Below are positions 1-6,880 of a stretch of 14,994 bases of DNA, one piece after another. Origin of the DNA: DAOTZS01 sp034434335 (GTDB lineage Bacteria > Chloroflexota > Anaerolineae > CG2-30-64-16). The stretch is from assembly GCA_034434335.1 (NCBI GenBank), contig DAOTZS010000100.1, positions 1-14,994 on the forward strand, in the 5' to 3' direction. The notes under the pieces are model-generated. The model made no database searches. It was not told where the DNA came from and saw only the letters and a list, made by a program, of their open reading frames with translations. The position numbers and the translations under genes were made by a program. Positions within the stretch are counted from its first letter, which is position 1. Each line of letters opens with the position of its first letter.

Positions 1-1038
1 GACCATCCACGGCACCCATATGCGCTGACCGGGCCGGAGGCGCTGGCCGGCGGGCTGGCCAGCCTGGAGGAGATATGTCGGCCGGCTGGGCTACGCTATG
101 TGGGGGATCTGCGGGCCAACTTCCGGCTGCCTACAGCCCTGGGGGCCGTCCTCCCGGCCGCGCTGGTGCCTGAAAGCTTTGCTGCCGGCGACCTGCGCCA
201 GCCTGGCCCCATGCTGATCACCGGCCCGGCCGGCTGGCGCGATTTCTACCCCGCGCTGTGCGCCGGGAATCTGGCCCGGCAGGGCTTTCCCGCGCGGGCT
301 GCCACCTTTGACCTGGCCAGGTGGGCCGGTTCCAGATTTGACCCCACGCCGGTCTCGCTGGCCCAGCTTTTTGAGCAGCCCCAGGTGCGCCAGGAAGTCG
401 CCCGACAGCTCAAGCCCGCGCTGGCTGGCGTGGCCCGCGTGGGATTCCCGGCAGTGTTGGGCCTGACCCGGGCCAGCGAGGTGTGGCAGGAGATGCAGGA
501 GCGCCTGGGTGTGCCTGTCTTCGAGATCCCCACGCTGCCGCCCAGTGTCCCTGGCATGCGGCTGTTCAACGCCTTCAAGGCCAGCCTCTCCCAGGCCGGC
601 GTGCCGATCCTGCTCGACATGACCGTAGCACGCGGGATGAGCGAGAACGGACGGGCGGTCGGGGTGGTGGTGCCCACGGCGGCGCGCGAGGCTGTTTACC
701 GTGCTGATATGGTTATCCTGGCTACCGGTGGCCTGTACGGGGGTGGGATCACCAGCTACCGCGATGGCACCATGCGCGAGGTCATCTTTGGCTTGCCTTT
801 GCATGCCCCCGACGGACTGACCAACTGGTTCGGCCCCCGCTTCCTGGGCCGGCATCCGGTGCACGAGGCCGGGGTGCTGGCCAACGCGCGCCTGCAGCCG
901 GTAGATGCCGCAGGCCAGGTGGTTCTGGAGAATGTCCGAATTGTTGGCCGGCTGCTGGCCCATTACGATCCTTTGCTCGAGGGCTCAACCGAAGGGGTCT
1001 GGCTGGCAACGGCTTATCATGCGGCCAGCGGGACATAG
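1..1038 (+). CDS. glpB: Anaerobic glycerol-3-phosphate dehydrogenase subunit B, 3' part (5' end outside window)
   Basis: GlpB is the FAD/NAD(P)-fold flavoprotein subunit of the membrane-associated GlpABC complex, which oxidises sn-glycerol-3-phosphate to DHAP and sends electrons to menaquinone. The frame is open from base 1 and shows 345 residues before TAG. Blocks matching E. coli GlpB as I remember it: HPYALTGP near the visible start, LPTLPPSVPGMRLFNAF-like text in the middle (here IPTLPPSVPGMRLFNAF), VILATGGLYGGGI as the late Rossmann strand, and a C-terminal ENVRIVGRLLAHYDPL that matches the family's ENLFAIGSVLGGFDP. The missing N-terminus should hold the GxGxxG dinucleotide-binding loop. 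An internal ATG at base 100 is not the real start, because homologous sequence continues upstream of it. glpC follows after 32 nt, the usual glpABC order, so glpA is expected just left of the window. Confidence 0.9.
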   Translation, partial: DHPRHPYALTGPEALAGGLASLEEICRPAGLRYVGDLRANFRLPTALGAVLPAALVPESFAAGDLRQPGPMLITGPAGWRDFYPALCAGNLARQGFPARAATFDLARWAGSRFDPTPVSLAQLFEQPQVRQEVARQLKPALAGVARVGFPAVLGLTRASEVWQEMQERLGVPVFEIPTLPPSVPGMRLFNAFKASLSQAGVPILLDMTVARGMSENGRAVGVVVPTAAREAVYRADMVILATGGLYGGGITSYRDGTMREVIFGLPLHAPDGLTNWFGPRFLGRHPVHEAGVLANARLQPVDAAGQVVLENVRIVGRLLAHYDPLLEGSTEGVWLATAYHAASGT

Positions 1039-1070
1039 ATAGTACACGCTGCAGTTTGTCTACAGTGTCA

Positions 1071-2345
1071 ATGAACGAACCCTATACCTCCGTTCTCTTG
1101 ACCGACATCCAACGCACCGCTGAGCTGTGCGTCAAGTGCAATATCTGCACCAGCGCCTGCCCGGTAGTGCCGGTCACCGATCTTTTCCCCGGCCCGAAGT
1201 ACGTGGGCCCGCAGGCCCAACGCTTTCGCGCTCCAGACATGCCCTCACCCGACCGGGCGCTGGACTACTGTTCCGGCTGCGGTGTCTGCACCCTGGTCTG
1301 CCCACACGGGGTCAGGGTGATGGAAATCAACACAGCCGCCAAGGCCGCGCTGCGCCAGCGTCAGCGCGAGGAACGGCCCCTCGACCCTCACCTGTGGCGC
1401 AATACCCTTCTGGGCTACAACGAGGTGCTGGGACAGGTCGGGGGGATGGTGGCCCCTTTAGCAAATCTGATGCTGGGGATGCCACCGGTGCGGCTGCTGA
1501 TGGAGAAGACCCTGGGCATAGATCACCGCGCGCCATTCCCCCGCTTCCGGTTCACCAAGTTCCGCACCTGGTTCTTCGGCCAACACCAGCGCACGAAGCC
1601 TCCCACTCCACCGAATGCGCCCAAGGTGGCCTACTTTCACGGGTGCGCGACCAACCATTACGAGCCAGAAGTAGGCAAGGCCATCGTGGCTGTGCTGGAG
1701 CACAACGGGTTCGAGGTGGTGCTGCCCGAGCAGAACTGTTGCGGCCTGCCCATGCAATCGAACGGGCATTTCGCGGCCGCGCGGCGCTATGCCCTGGCCA
1801 ACCTGCGCAAGCTGGCCCCCTACGCCGGCCAGGAGATCCCCATCGTCGTTGGCGGGACAAGCTGCGGGCTGGCGCTCAAATCTGACTACCGCGAGATCCT
1901 GGGCATCCATACGGCCGCGGCCCGGCTGGTGGCCGAGCATATCTACGATATCAACGAGTTCCTCTGGCTGCAATACGAAGCCGGCCGGCTCAGGACAGAC
2001 TTTCGCCCTCAGAACGGCCGCTACCTGCCCTATCACACCTCCTGTCACCAGAAGCTACACCGCATCGGCCGGCCGGCGCTGGACCTCCTGGCCCTGATCC
2101 CAGGCCTGAAAGTTGAGGAGATGCCGGTAGACTGCTGCGGGATCACCGGCACCTACGGCTACAAACATGAGAAGTATGCCATCGCCCAGGCAGTGGGCAA
2201 ACCGCTCTTTGACCTGATCAAGGCTTCAGGGGCTGACCTGGCCATCTGCGACAACGAGACCTGCCGCTGGAATATCGCGGCCAATACGGGGATCAGGGTG
2301 GTTCATACGGTGCAGGTGCTGGCAGAGGCATACGGGTTGGGATGA
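1071..2345 (+). CDS. glpC: Anaerobic glycerol-3-phosphate dehydrogenase subunit C (Fe-S, two CCG domains)
   Basis: GlpC is the iron-sulfur membrane-anchor subunit that carries electrons from GlpAB to menaquinone. With ATG at 1071 the protein is 424 aa (E. coli GlpC is about 396). Two ferredoxin-type 4Fe-4S motifs are visible: C20-x2-C23-x2-C26-x3-CP and C67-x2-C70-x2-C73-x3-CP. Two HdrD-like cysteine-rich CCG domains follow, with CCGLP at 223-227 (plus C191 and C265) and CCGITG at 355-360 (plus C325, C393 and C398). The IDHR block and the C-terminal DNETCRW match the family. In-frame TTG (1056) and GTG (1065) codons lie just upstream, and none of the three starts has a good Shine-Dalgarno, so the start is a choice rather than proven. 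The gene sits 32 nt after glpB and overlaps the next gene by 4 nt. Confidence 0.92.
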   Translation: MNEPYTSVLLTDIQRTAELCVKCNICTSACPVVPVTDLFPGPKYVGPQAQRFRAPDMPSPDRALDYCSGCGVCTLVCPHGVRVMEINTAAKAALRQRQREERPLDPHLWRNTLLGYNEVLGQVGGMVAPLANLMLGMPPVRLLMEKTLGIDHRAPFPRFRFTKFRTWFFGQHQRTKPPTPPNAPKVAYFHGCATNHYEPEVGKAIVAVLEHNGFEVVLPEQNCCGLPMQSNGHFAAARRYALANLRKLAPYAGQEIPIVVGGTSCGLALKSDYREILGIHTAAARLVAEHIYDINEFLWLQYEAGRLRTDFRPQNGRYLPYHTSCHQKLHRIGRPALDLLALIPGLKVEEMPVDCCGITGTYGYKHEKYAIAQAVGKPLFDLIKASGADLAICDNETCRWNIAANTGIRVVHTVQVLAEAYGLG

Positions 2346-3106
2346 GCAGAGACCAGAGGGACACAGATGAACGGGCAGCGGGCCGTCCGACCATTCTGGT
2401 CGGTTGCTGTGGTTTTCCGCGTGCCCGTTCCGAGTATTATCGCACCCTGCCGCTGGCTGAGGTGCAGCAGACCTTCTATCGCCCGCCAGAATTGGCCACA
2501 GCTCAGCGCTGGCGGGCTGAGGCCCCGCCCGATTTTTGCTTCACGCTCAAGGCGTGGCAGCTCATCACCCACGAGCCATCTTCGCCCACTTACCGCAAGG
2601 CACGTCTGAACCTGGAGGGCCCGGCGGAGCATTACGGCTCCTTCCGGCCCACCGACGAGGTGATGGCTGCCTGGGAGCGCACCCGCCAGATTGCCCTGGC
2701 CTTGCAGGCCCCCATCGTCCTCTTCCAGTGCCCGGCCAGCTTCACCCCAACCGACGTTCACATCGAGAATCTGCGCCGCTTCTTCCGCGGTATCACAAGG
2801 TCCGGGTTGATCTGTGCCTGGGAGCCGCGGGGGCCCTGGCCGGTTGAGCTGGTAGGCTCACTGTGCGCCGAACTGGACCTGATCCACGCCGTGGACCCCT
2901 TTGTCAGCCGGCCGGCCACCCTGGGCACAGCCTACTTCCGGCTGCACGGCATCACCGGTTACCGTTACCGCTTCACCGACGACGACCTCCGTCAGCTCCT
3001 GGCCTGGTGTCGAGGATACAAGCTGGTGTATTGCCTGTTCAACAACGTCAGCATGTGGGAGGACGCGCTCCGCCTGTGTGCGTTGTTGCCCGAAGCGGGC
3101 GCCTAG
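2342..3106 (+). CDS. DUF72 family protein
   Basis: A 254-aa protein of the DUF72 family (TIM-barrel fold; E. coli YecE is a member). Its biochemical role is not established. Family-typical blocks are the N-terminal VGCCGFP followed by a YYRTLPLAEVQQTFY strand, PPDFCFTLKAWQLITH, APIVLFQCPASFTP, the WEPRG strand, and a C-terminal AYFRLHGITGYRYRF followed by VYCLFNNVSMWEDA. The first 18 residues are low-complexity and charged, so translation could begin later, but the ATG at 2342 overlaps the glpC stop as ATGA, which supports coupled translation. Its TAG overlaps the stop of the converging VIT1-type gene within a CTAG tetranucleotide. Placement in a glp operon suggests co-expression with anaerobic glycerol-3-phosphate oxidation; a functional link is inference only. 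Confidence 0.85.
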   Translation: MSRDQRDTDERAAGRPTILVGCCGFPRARSEYYRTLPLAEVQQTFYRPPELATAQRWRAEAPPDFCFTLKAWQLITHEPSSPTYRKARLNLEGPAEHYGSFRPTDEVMAAWERTRQIALALQAPIVLFQCPASFTPTDVHIENLRRFFRGITRSGLICAWEPRGPWPVELVGSLCAELDLIHAVDPFVSRPATLGTAYFRLHGITGYRYRFTDDDLRQLLAWCRGYKLVYCLFNNVSMWEDALRLCALLPEAGA

Positions 3107-4002
3107 ACCTCGATCCCGAACAGGGTGCGGAGGAGGTATCCAACCAGAAAACTGAAAGCAGCCACAGCCAGGCTGAGCCCGGCCATTTCCAGGAACCGTC
3201 TACGGAATGGCAACTCCCTGGCGACAGCGATATAGTAGTTGAACAGGGCGACAATCCCTACCGCGATGAGCAGGGCAGCCACAAGGCACAAGAGATAATT
3301 GCTGAGCCACAGGTAGGGTGAGATCAGAACGAGCACGGTCACGATATAGGCCAGGCCTGTATACAGGGCCGCTTTGCCTGGGGAGCGGCCGGCCAACTCT
3401 TGCTCCTCACGCACCGACAGATATTCCGATGTGGCCATGGACATGGCTGCGGCCGTCCCGGTGATGGCGCCCGTCAGGGCGATGAGCCGTGTATTCTGCA
3501 GAGCAAGGGTAAGCCCTGCCAGCGCGCCCGTCAGCTCGACCAACGCATCGTTCAGCCCCAAGACAATCGAGCCCACGTAATGCAGGAAGTCCTCATCGAG
3601 CAAGGCGATGAGGTCCGCTTCGTGTTGTTTCTCCTCCTGGGCCAGCATAGCGGCCTCGGGCAGGAGCCCCACCAGGGGCGTGTAATTCTCGTGGCTGGCC
3701 TCTTCCCCGTTTTCCATGAGCTTGAGGCTGAAAGTCAACCCCAAGAGCCGGCTCAAGATGATGTAGAACCACGCCAGGCGGCGGTCTGCCGCCACGTCCT
3801 CGCCACTGTAGCTGCGCCAGATCTGATAGTGCCGCAGTTCATCCGCAGCGATTTGTTCCAGGACCTTCCGGTTCTCCGGCTTCCTGGTGCCCCTGGCTAA
3901 CTGTTGATAGATCATGTGCTCGGTGATCTCGGTCCTCTGAAAGGCCAGGAGCTTCTGTTTGATTTCGGAGGAGAGTTCGATTGACGTGCCAGGTGTATCC
4001 AT
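3103..4002 (-). CDS. Ferritin-like (rubrerythrin) domain fused to VIT1/CCC1 membrane transporter, MbfA-like
   Basis: A 299-aa two-domain protein. Residues 1-135 are a ferritin-like helical bundle with a complete diiron ligand set: E25, E55-x2-H58, E97 and E124-x2-H127. Residues from about 140 to the end form a VIT1/CCC1 domain with the GSIVLGLNDALVELTGALAG signature, the MSMATSEYLSVREEQE segment, and hydrophobic helices through the C-terminus. Membrane-bound ferritins of this layout (MbfA in alphaproteobacteria) export or detoxify iron and protect from peroxide; that role is by family analogy. I chose the ATG at 4002 (MDTPGTSIEL). A GTG at 4074 would add 24 residues with no ferritin similarity and would read through a palindrome at 4045-4060. 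No strong Shine-Dalgarno is seen. It converges on the DUF72 gene with overlapping stops and has its own upstream region. Confidence 0.85.
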   Translation of the reverse strand: MDTPGTSIELSSEIKQKLLAFQRTEITEHMIYQQLARGTRKPENRKVLEQIAADELRHYQIWRSYSGEDVAADRRLAWFYIILSRLLGLTFSLKLMENGEEASHENYTPLVGLLPEAAMLAQEEKQHEADLIALLDEDFLHYVGSIVLGLNDALVELTGALAGLTLALQNTRLIALTGAITGTAAAMSMATSEYLSVREEQELAGRSPGKAALYTGLAYIVTVLVLISPYLWLSNYLLCLVAALLIAVGIVALFNYYIAVARELPFRRRFLEMAGLSLAVAAFSFLVGYLLRTLFGIEV

Positions 4003-4044
4003 AACTTTGCACTCGTAATCATTGCTGGAGCAGCGCGTGACAAG

Positions 4045-4060
4045 CCCCAACGAGTTGGGG
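4045..4060. promoter_or_regulatory. Perfect hairpin/palindrome upstream of the ferritin-VIT1 gene, candidate operator
   Basis: CCCCAA-CGAG-TTGGGG is a perfect 6-bp inverted repeat with a 4-nt centre, 43-58 nt upstream of the ATG at 4002. Its position fits either a repressor operator or a 5'-UTR hairpin for the iron-transport gene. It does not match a known Fur or DtxR consensus that I recognise, and no clear -35/-10 pair is visible beside it. The function is inferred from position and symmetry only. Confidence 0.35.
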
Positions 4061-4139
4061 GGCCCTGGTAGCACCGGGCAGTCGCTTAACCCGGCAAATG
4101 AGCCTTGCCAGTAACTATTCAGCGGTGACTGGAAGGGCC

Positions 4140-4203
4140 ACGCCGAAGGCTCGCCCGAGGCGTCACCCTTTTGGGCCTGCGGCCAGTGGTCGGCCTTCGC
4201 CGA
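4140..4203. repeat. Cluster of three short intergenic hairpins
   Basis: In the 310-nt gap between glgC (ends 4313) and the VIT1-type gene (starts 4002), three inverted repeats follow each other: ACGCC/GGCGT (4140-4144 with 4159-4163), GGCC-TGC-GGCC (4174-4184) and TCGGC-CTTC-GCCGA (4190-4203). Several contain a GAAGG or CTTCG core at or near the loop, as do hairpins elsewhere in the window. The 65-codon open frame across 4098-4295 has no coding character. These are probably dispersed palindromic elements or RNA hairpins. Confidence 0.5.
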
Positions 4204-4227
4204 TCTCTTTCATGATGCAAACATGTA

Positions 4228-4251
4228 GGGTGTCGGCGGAGGCCGACACCC
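4228..4251 (-). terminator. Strong hairpin downstream of the tandem glgC genes, candidate terminator
   Basis: A perfect 10-bp GC-rich stem, GGGTGTCGGC (4228-4237) and GCCGACACCC (4242-4251), with the 4-nt loop GGAG, begins about 60 nt past the stop of the last glgC. There is no T-run after it on the minus strand, so it is not a canonical intrinsic terminator. It could stop transcription, protect the mRNA 3' end, or be another dispersed palindrome like those next to it. Confidence 0.4.
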
Positions 4252-4312
4252 GGCACGAAGTGCCCAGGAGGGGCGATTTCAATCGGCCTGAATAGCTACC
4301 CTTGCCAGAGCA

Positions 4313-5563
4313 CTACCCCCCGACCGTCGCGCCGCTGGGTATCTCGAGCCCGGGGTAATCTTTGGCCTTGACGCGGGGGAAGATCACCACGTTGCGTCCA
4401 ACCTTGACCCCACGCGGGACAACCGCCCACTTGCCGACCACCGTGAGGCCGGTATTGAGGCGTTCTGGCCAGTTGTGGTTAGGGGTGTTGTCCTCGCCCC
4501 AGCCCAATTTCGCCCCCTCTTCGACCCGCACCCGCTTGTCCACGATAGCCCGGTCCACCTCAGCGTCAGCTTCGATAACCGTATCGGTCATGATAATGGC
4601 ATCGCGCACCACTGCGCCGGCGGCAATGTGCACGCCGGGGGAGATGATAGAACGGATGGTCGTGCCGTCTACCTGGCAGCCGTCGCAGAGCAGGCTGCCC
4701 TCCACACGTGCCCCGGAGCCGATAAGGGCAGCCGGGCGTTCCTCGCTACGGGTGTGGATCACCCAATCGGGGTCATAGAGGTCCAGAGCTGGGGTCTCGG
4801 CCAGGAGCGCCATGTTGGCCTCATAGTAGCTCTGGATGGTGCCCACATCGGCCCAGTAGCCCTGAAAGTGGTAGGCATAGACCCTGGCCCTGGAAATCAG
4901 CGAGGGAATCACCTCGCTACCCAGATCGCGCTGTTTCTTGCCCGGGCCGGTCAGCCATTCGATCAGCAACTCTCGCCTGAACACGTAGATGCCCATGCTG
5001 GCCAGGGTGCTGCGCGTGCGCTTGGGCTTCTCCTCAAACTGGATCACGCGGCCTTCCTGGTCGAGCGTGACCATGCCAAAGCGGTAGGCCTCAAAGGCCG
5101 GGGTAGGTCTCACCGCCAGCGTCACGTCGGCCTGGTGGTCGCGGTGAAAACGGAGCATAGGACGGTAGTCCATCTTGTAGATGTGGTCCCCTGCCAGCAC
5201 CAGGACATCTTCGATGGTCTCGCGGATGACGTCCAGGTTGAACCGCAAGGCATCGGCTGTGCCCTCCTGCCAGGCACCGCGCTCTCCACGGGTGCTCTGG
5301 TAGGGCTGAAGCAGGCGCACACCGCCTGTCGTGCGGTCCAGGTCCCACGGCCGTCCCACGCCGATATGCTCATTGAGGGAGCGCGGCTGATACTGGGTCA
5401 GGACGGCCACGTTGAAGATGCCGGAGTTGACACAGTTGGACAGCGCGAAGTCAATGATGCGGTACTTGCCCCCGAACGGCACCGCCGCCTCAGAGCGCAT
5501 GGCAGTGAGCACACTCAACGCCGGCCCCTCTCCTCCGGCCAGGATCATCGCCATAACGGACAT
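4313..5563 (-). CDS. GlgC-like glucose-1-phosphate adenylyltransferase paralog with degenerate catalytic signature
   Basis: A 416-aa paralog of the GlgC encoded just upstream; both align without gaps over residues 1-89. It keeps AGG at 9-11, GGKYRIIDFALSNCVNSG, the GTADA block, GDHIYKMDY with D126, FEEKPK, GYWADVGT and a left-handed beta-helix C-terminus. Two key positions differ. The GxGTRL loop reads GEGPAL, so Arg15 is Ala, and RAKPAVP reads RSEAAVP, so Lys25 is Glu. In plant ADP-glucose pyrophosphorylase the same two positions separate the catalytic small subunit (Arg, Lys) from the modulatory large subunit. I infer a regulatory or weakly catalytic partner of the upstream GlgC, loosely comparable to Firmicute GlgD. 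The ATG at 5563 has an AGGGGT Shine-Dalgarno and lies 39 nt after the upstream stop. It is the last gene of the cluster. Confidence 0.85.
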   Translation of the reverse strand: MSVMAMILAGGEGPALSVLTAMRSEAAVPFGGKYRIIDFALSNCVNSGIFNVAVLTQYQPRSLNEHIGVGRPWDLDRTTGGVRLLQPYQSTRGERGAWQEGTADALRFNLDVIRETIEDVLVLAGDHIYKMDYRPMLRFHRDHQADVTLAVRPTPAFEAYRFGMVTLDQEGRVIQFEEKPKRTRSTLASMGIYVFRRELLIEWLTGPGKKQRDLGSEVIPSLISRARVYAYHFQGYWADVGTIQSYYEANMALLAETPALDLYDPDWVIHTRSEERPAALIGSGARVEGSLLCDGCQVDGTTIRSIISPGVHIAAGAVVRDAIIMTDTVIEADAEVDRAIVDKRVRVEEGAKLGWGEDNTPNHNWPERLNTGLTVVGKWAVVPRGVKVGRNVVIFPRVKAKDYPGLEIPSGATVGG

Positions 5564-5583
5564 AATGCACCCCTGTATGATAA

Positions 5584-5603
5584 AAGCTTTCAGCCCAAAG
5601 CTT
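5584..5603 (-). other. Intercistronic hairpin between the two glgC genes
   Basis: A 7-bp inverted repeat AAGCTTT/AAAGCTT with a 6-nt loop fills half of the 39-nt gap and is followed on the minus strand by TTTAT. The stem is AT-rich and weak. It may attenuate or process the message between the two subunits, altering their ratio, or may be chance. Confidence 0.3.
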
Positions 5604-6880
5604 CAGCTCGGGGCGGCCTTTAGCCCCACCGTGGCCCCGCTGGGGATCACCTCGCCAAAGCCGGCAAAAGCCTCCTCATCCACATCGGCCTGGATCACCA
5701 CATTGCGGCCAATGCGGCGCCCCCCGGGGATATGGGCTCCTTTCCCCACGATGGTGAGGCCGCTGTGGAATTTATCTGGTTCGGCCGCGTTGGGTATATG
5801 GTAGTCATCGCCCCAGCCCAATAACGTGCCGGCCCCCACCACCACGTTCTTGTCCACGATACACCGGTCCACTACCGCGCCAGGCCCAATCCACGTGTCG
5901 TTCATGACCACGCTCTCGCGCACCGTAGCCCCAGGTGACACATATACCCCCGGCGACAACACCGAACGAATCACCTGTCCACGCACGATACAGCCGTTGC
6001 AGACCATGCTCTCATGGATCACGGCCTGCGGACCTACCTTCGCCGGCGGGCGCTCTTCGCTCTTGGTGTGGATGGTCCACCTGGGATCGTAGAGGTTCAA
6101 CCTGGACTGGCCGGAGATGAGCTCCATACTGGTGGACCAATAGGCATCCACCGTCCCCACATCCACCCAGTAGCCGTCGAAGGGAAACGCGTATACCCTA
6201 TACATCTCGACCATGCTGGGGATAACGTGTTTGCCGAAGTCCAGGTCGGGATGTTGGGGGCCAAGGGTCTGCAGGCGCTCGATCAGCGCAGGAGTCCTGA
6301 AAACGTAGACCCCCATATTGGCCAACGTGCTGGGAGCCTCCTTGGGCTTCTCCAGGAATTTGACAACGCGGCCCTCTTCGTCGATCAGCACGATGCCAAA
6401 GCGTGAGGTCTCCTCCGGCGCCACATTCATAGCCGCCAGCGTCAGGTCAGCACGGCGGTCTTCGTGGGCCTGCAGCATGGGCCTGTAATCCATCTTGTAG
6501 ATATGATCGCCCGAGAGGATCAAAACCGTGTCCGCACGGCTCTCCTGGACATAATCCAGGTTCTGGAGCACAGCATCCGCCGTGCCACCATACCACTGCT
6601 GGTGGCCCCGCCCCTGGTAGGGCTGCAGGAGGCGTACACCGCCCCGCGTGCGGTCGAGGTCCCATGGCCGGCCGATGCCAATGTGTTCATTCAAAGAGCG
6701 CGGCAGGTACTGGGTCAACACCCCTACTTCGTAGATGCCCGAGTTGACGCAGTTGGAGAGGGTGAAGTCAATGATGCGGAACTTGCCGGCAAAAGGCACC
6801 GCGGGTTTGGCGCGGCGCTCCGACAGGACCCCCAGCCGGGTGCCGGCGCCGCCGGCCAGGATCAGGGCAATTACACGCAT
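5603..6880 (-). CDS. glgC: Glucose-1-phosphate adenylyltransferase (ADP-glucose pyrophosphorylase)
   Basis: GlgC makes ADP-glucose from ATP and glucose-1-phosphate, the committed step of bacterial glycogen synthesis. The 425-aa protein has the intact loop AGGAGTRL (residues 9-16, R15), RAKPAVPFAGKFRIIDF with K25, the GTADA block at 99-103, GDHIYKMDY with D125, FLEKPK, GYWVDVGT, and a hexapeptide-repeat beta-helix at the C-terminus. The ATG at 6880 is favoured because AGGAGGT (6884-6890) lies just before it; an upstream in-frame start would add 14 residues with no family similarity. The start lies inside the 3' end of the CDF exporter gene (10-nt overlap), so translation is probably coupled. 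A second GlgC paralog follows after 39 nt. No glycogen synthase or branching enzyme is in the window. Confidence 0.93.
   Translation of the reverse strand: MRVIALILAGGAGTRLGVLSERRAKPAVPFAGKFRIIDFTLSNCVNSGIYEVGVLTQYLPRSLNEHIGIGRPWDLDRTRGGVRLLQPYQGRGHQQWYGGTADAVLQNLDYVQESRADTVLILSGDHIYKMDYRPMLQAHEDRRADLTLAAMNVAPEETSRFGIVLIDEEGRVVKFLEKPKEAPSTLANMGVYVFRTPALIERLQTLGPQHPDLDFGKHVIPSMVEMYRVYAFPFDGYWVDVGTVDAYWSTSMELISGQSRLNLYDPRWTIHTKSEERPPAKVGPQAVIHESMVCNGCIVRGQVIRSVLSPGVYVSPGATVRESVVMNDTWIGPGAVVDRCIVDKNVVVGAGTLLGWGDDYHIPNAAEPDKFHSGLTIVGKGAHIPGGRRIGRNVVIQADVDEEAFAGFGEVIPSGATVGLKAAPS

Noticed and set aside
4098..4295. 65-codon plus-strand open frame in the glgC-VIT1 gap
   Set aside because: It runs through three hairpins, has no ribosome-binding site and no protein-like pattern, and lies antisense to the leader of the VIT1-type gene.
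4475..5623. 382-codon plus-strand open frame
   Set aside because: It is a GC-rich shadow of the second glgC gene, which shows clear family motifs on the minus strand.
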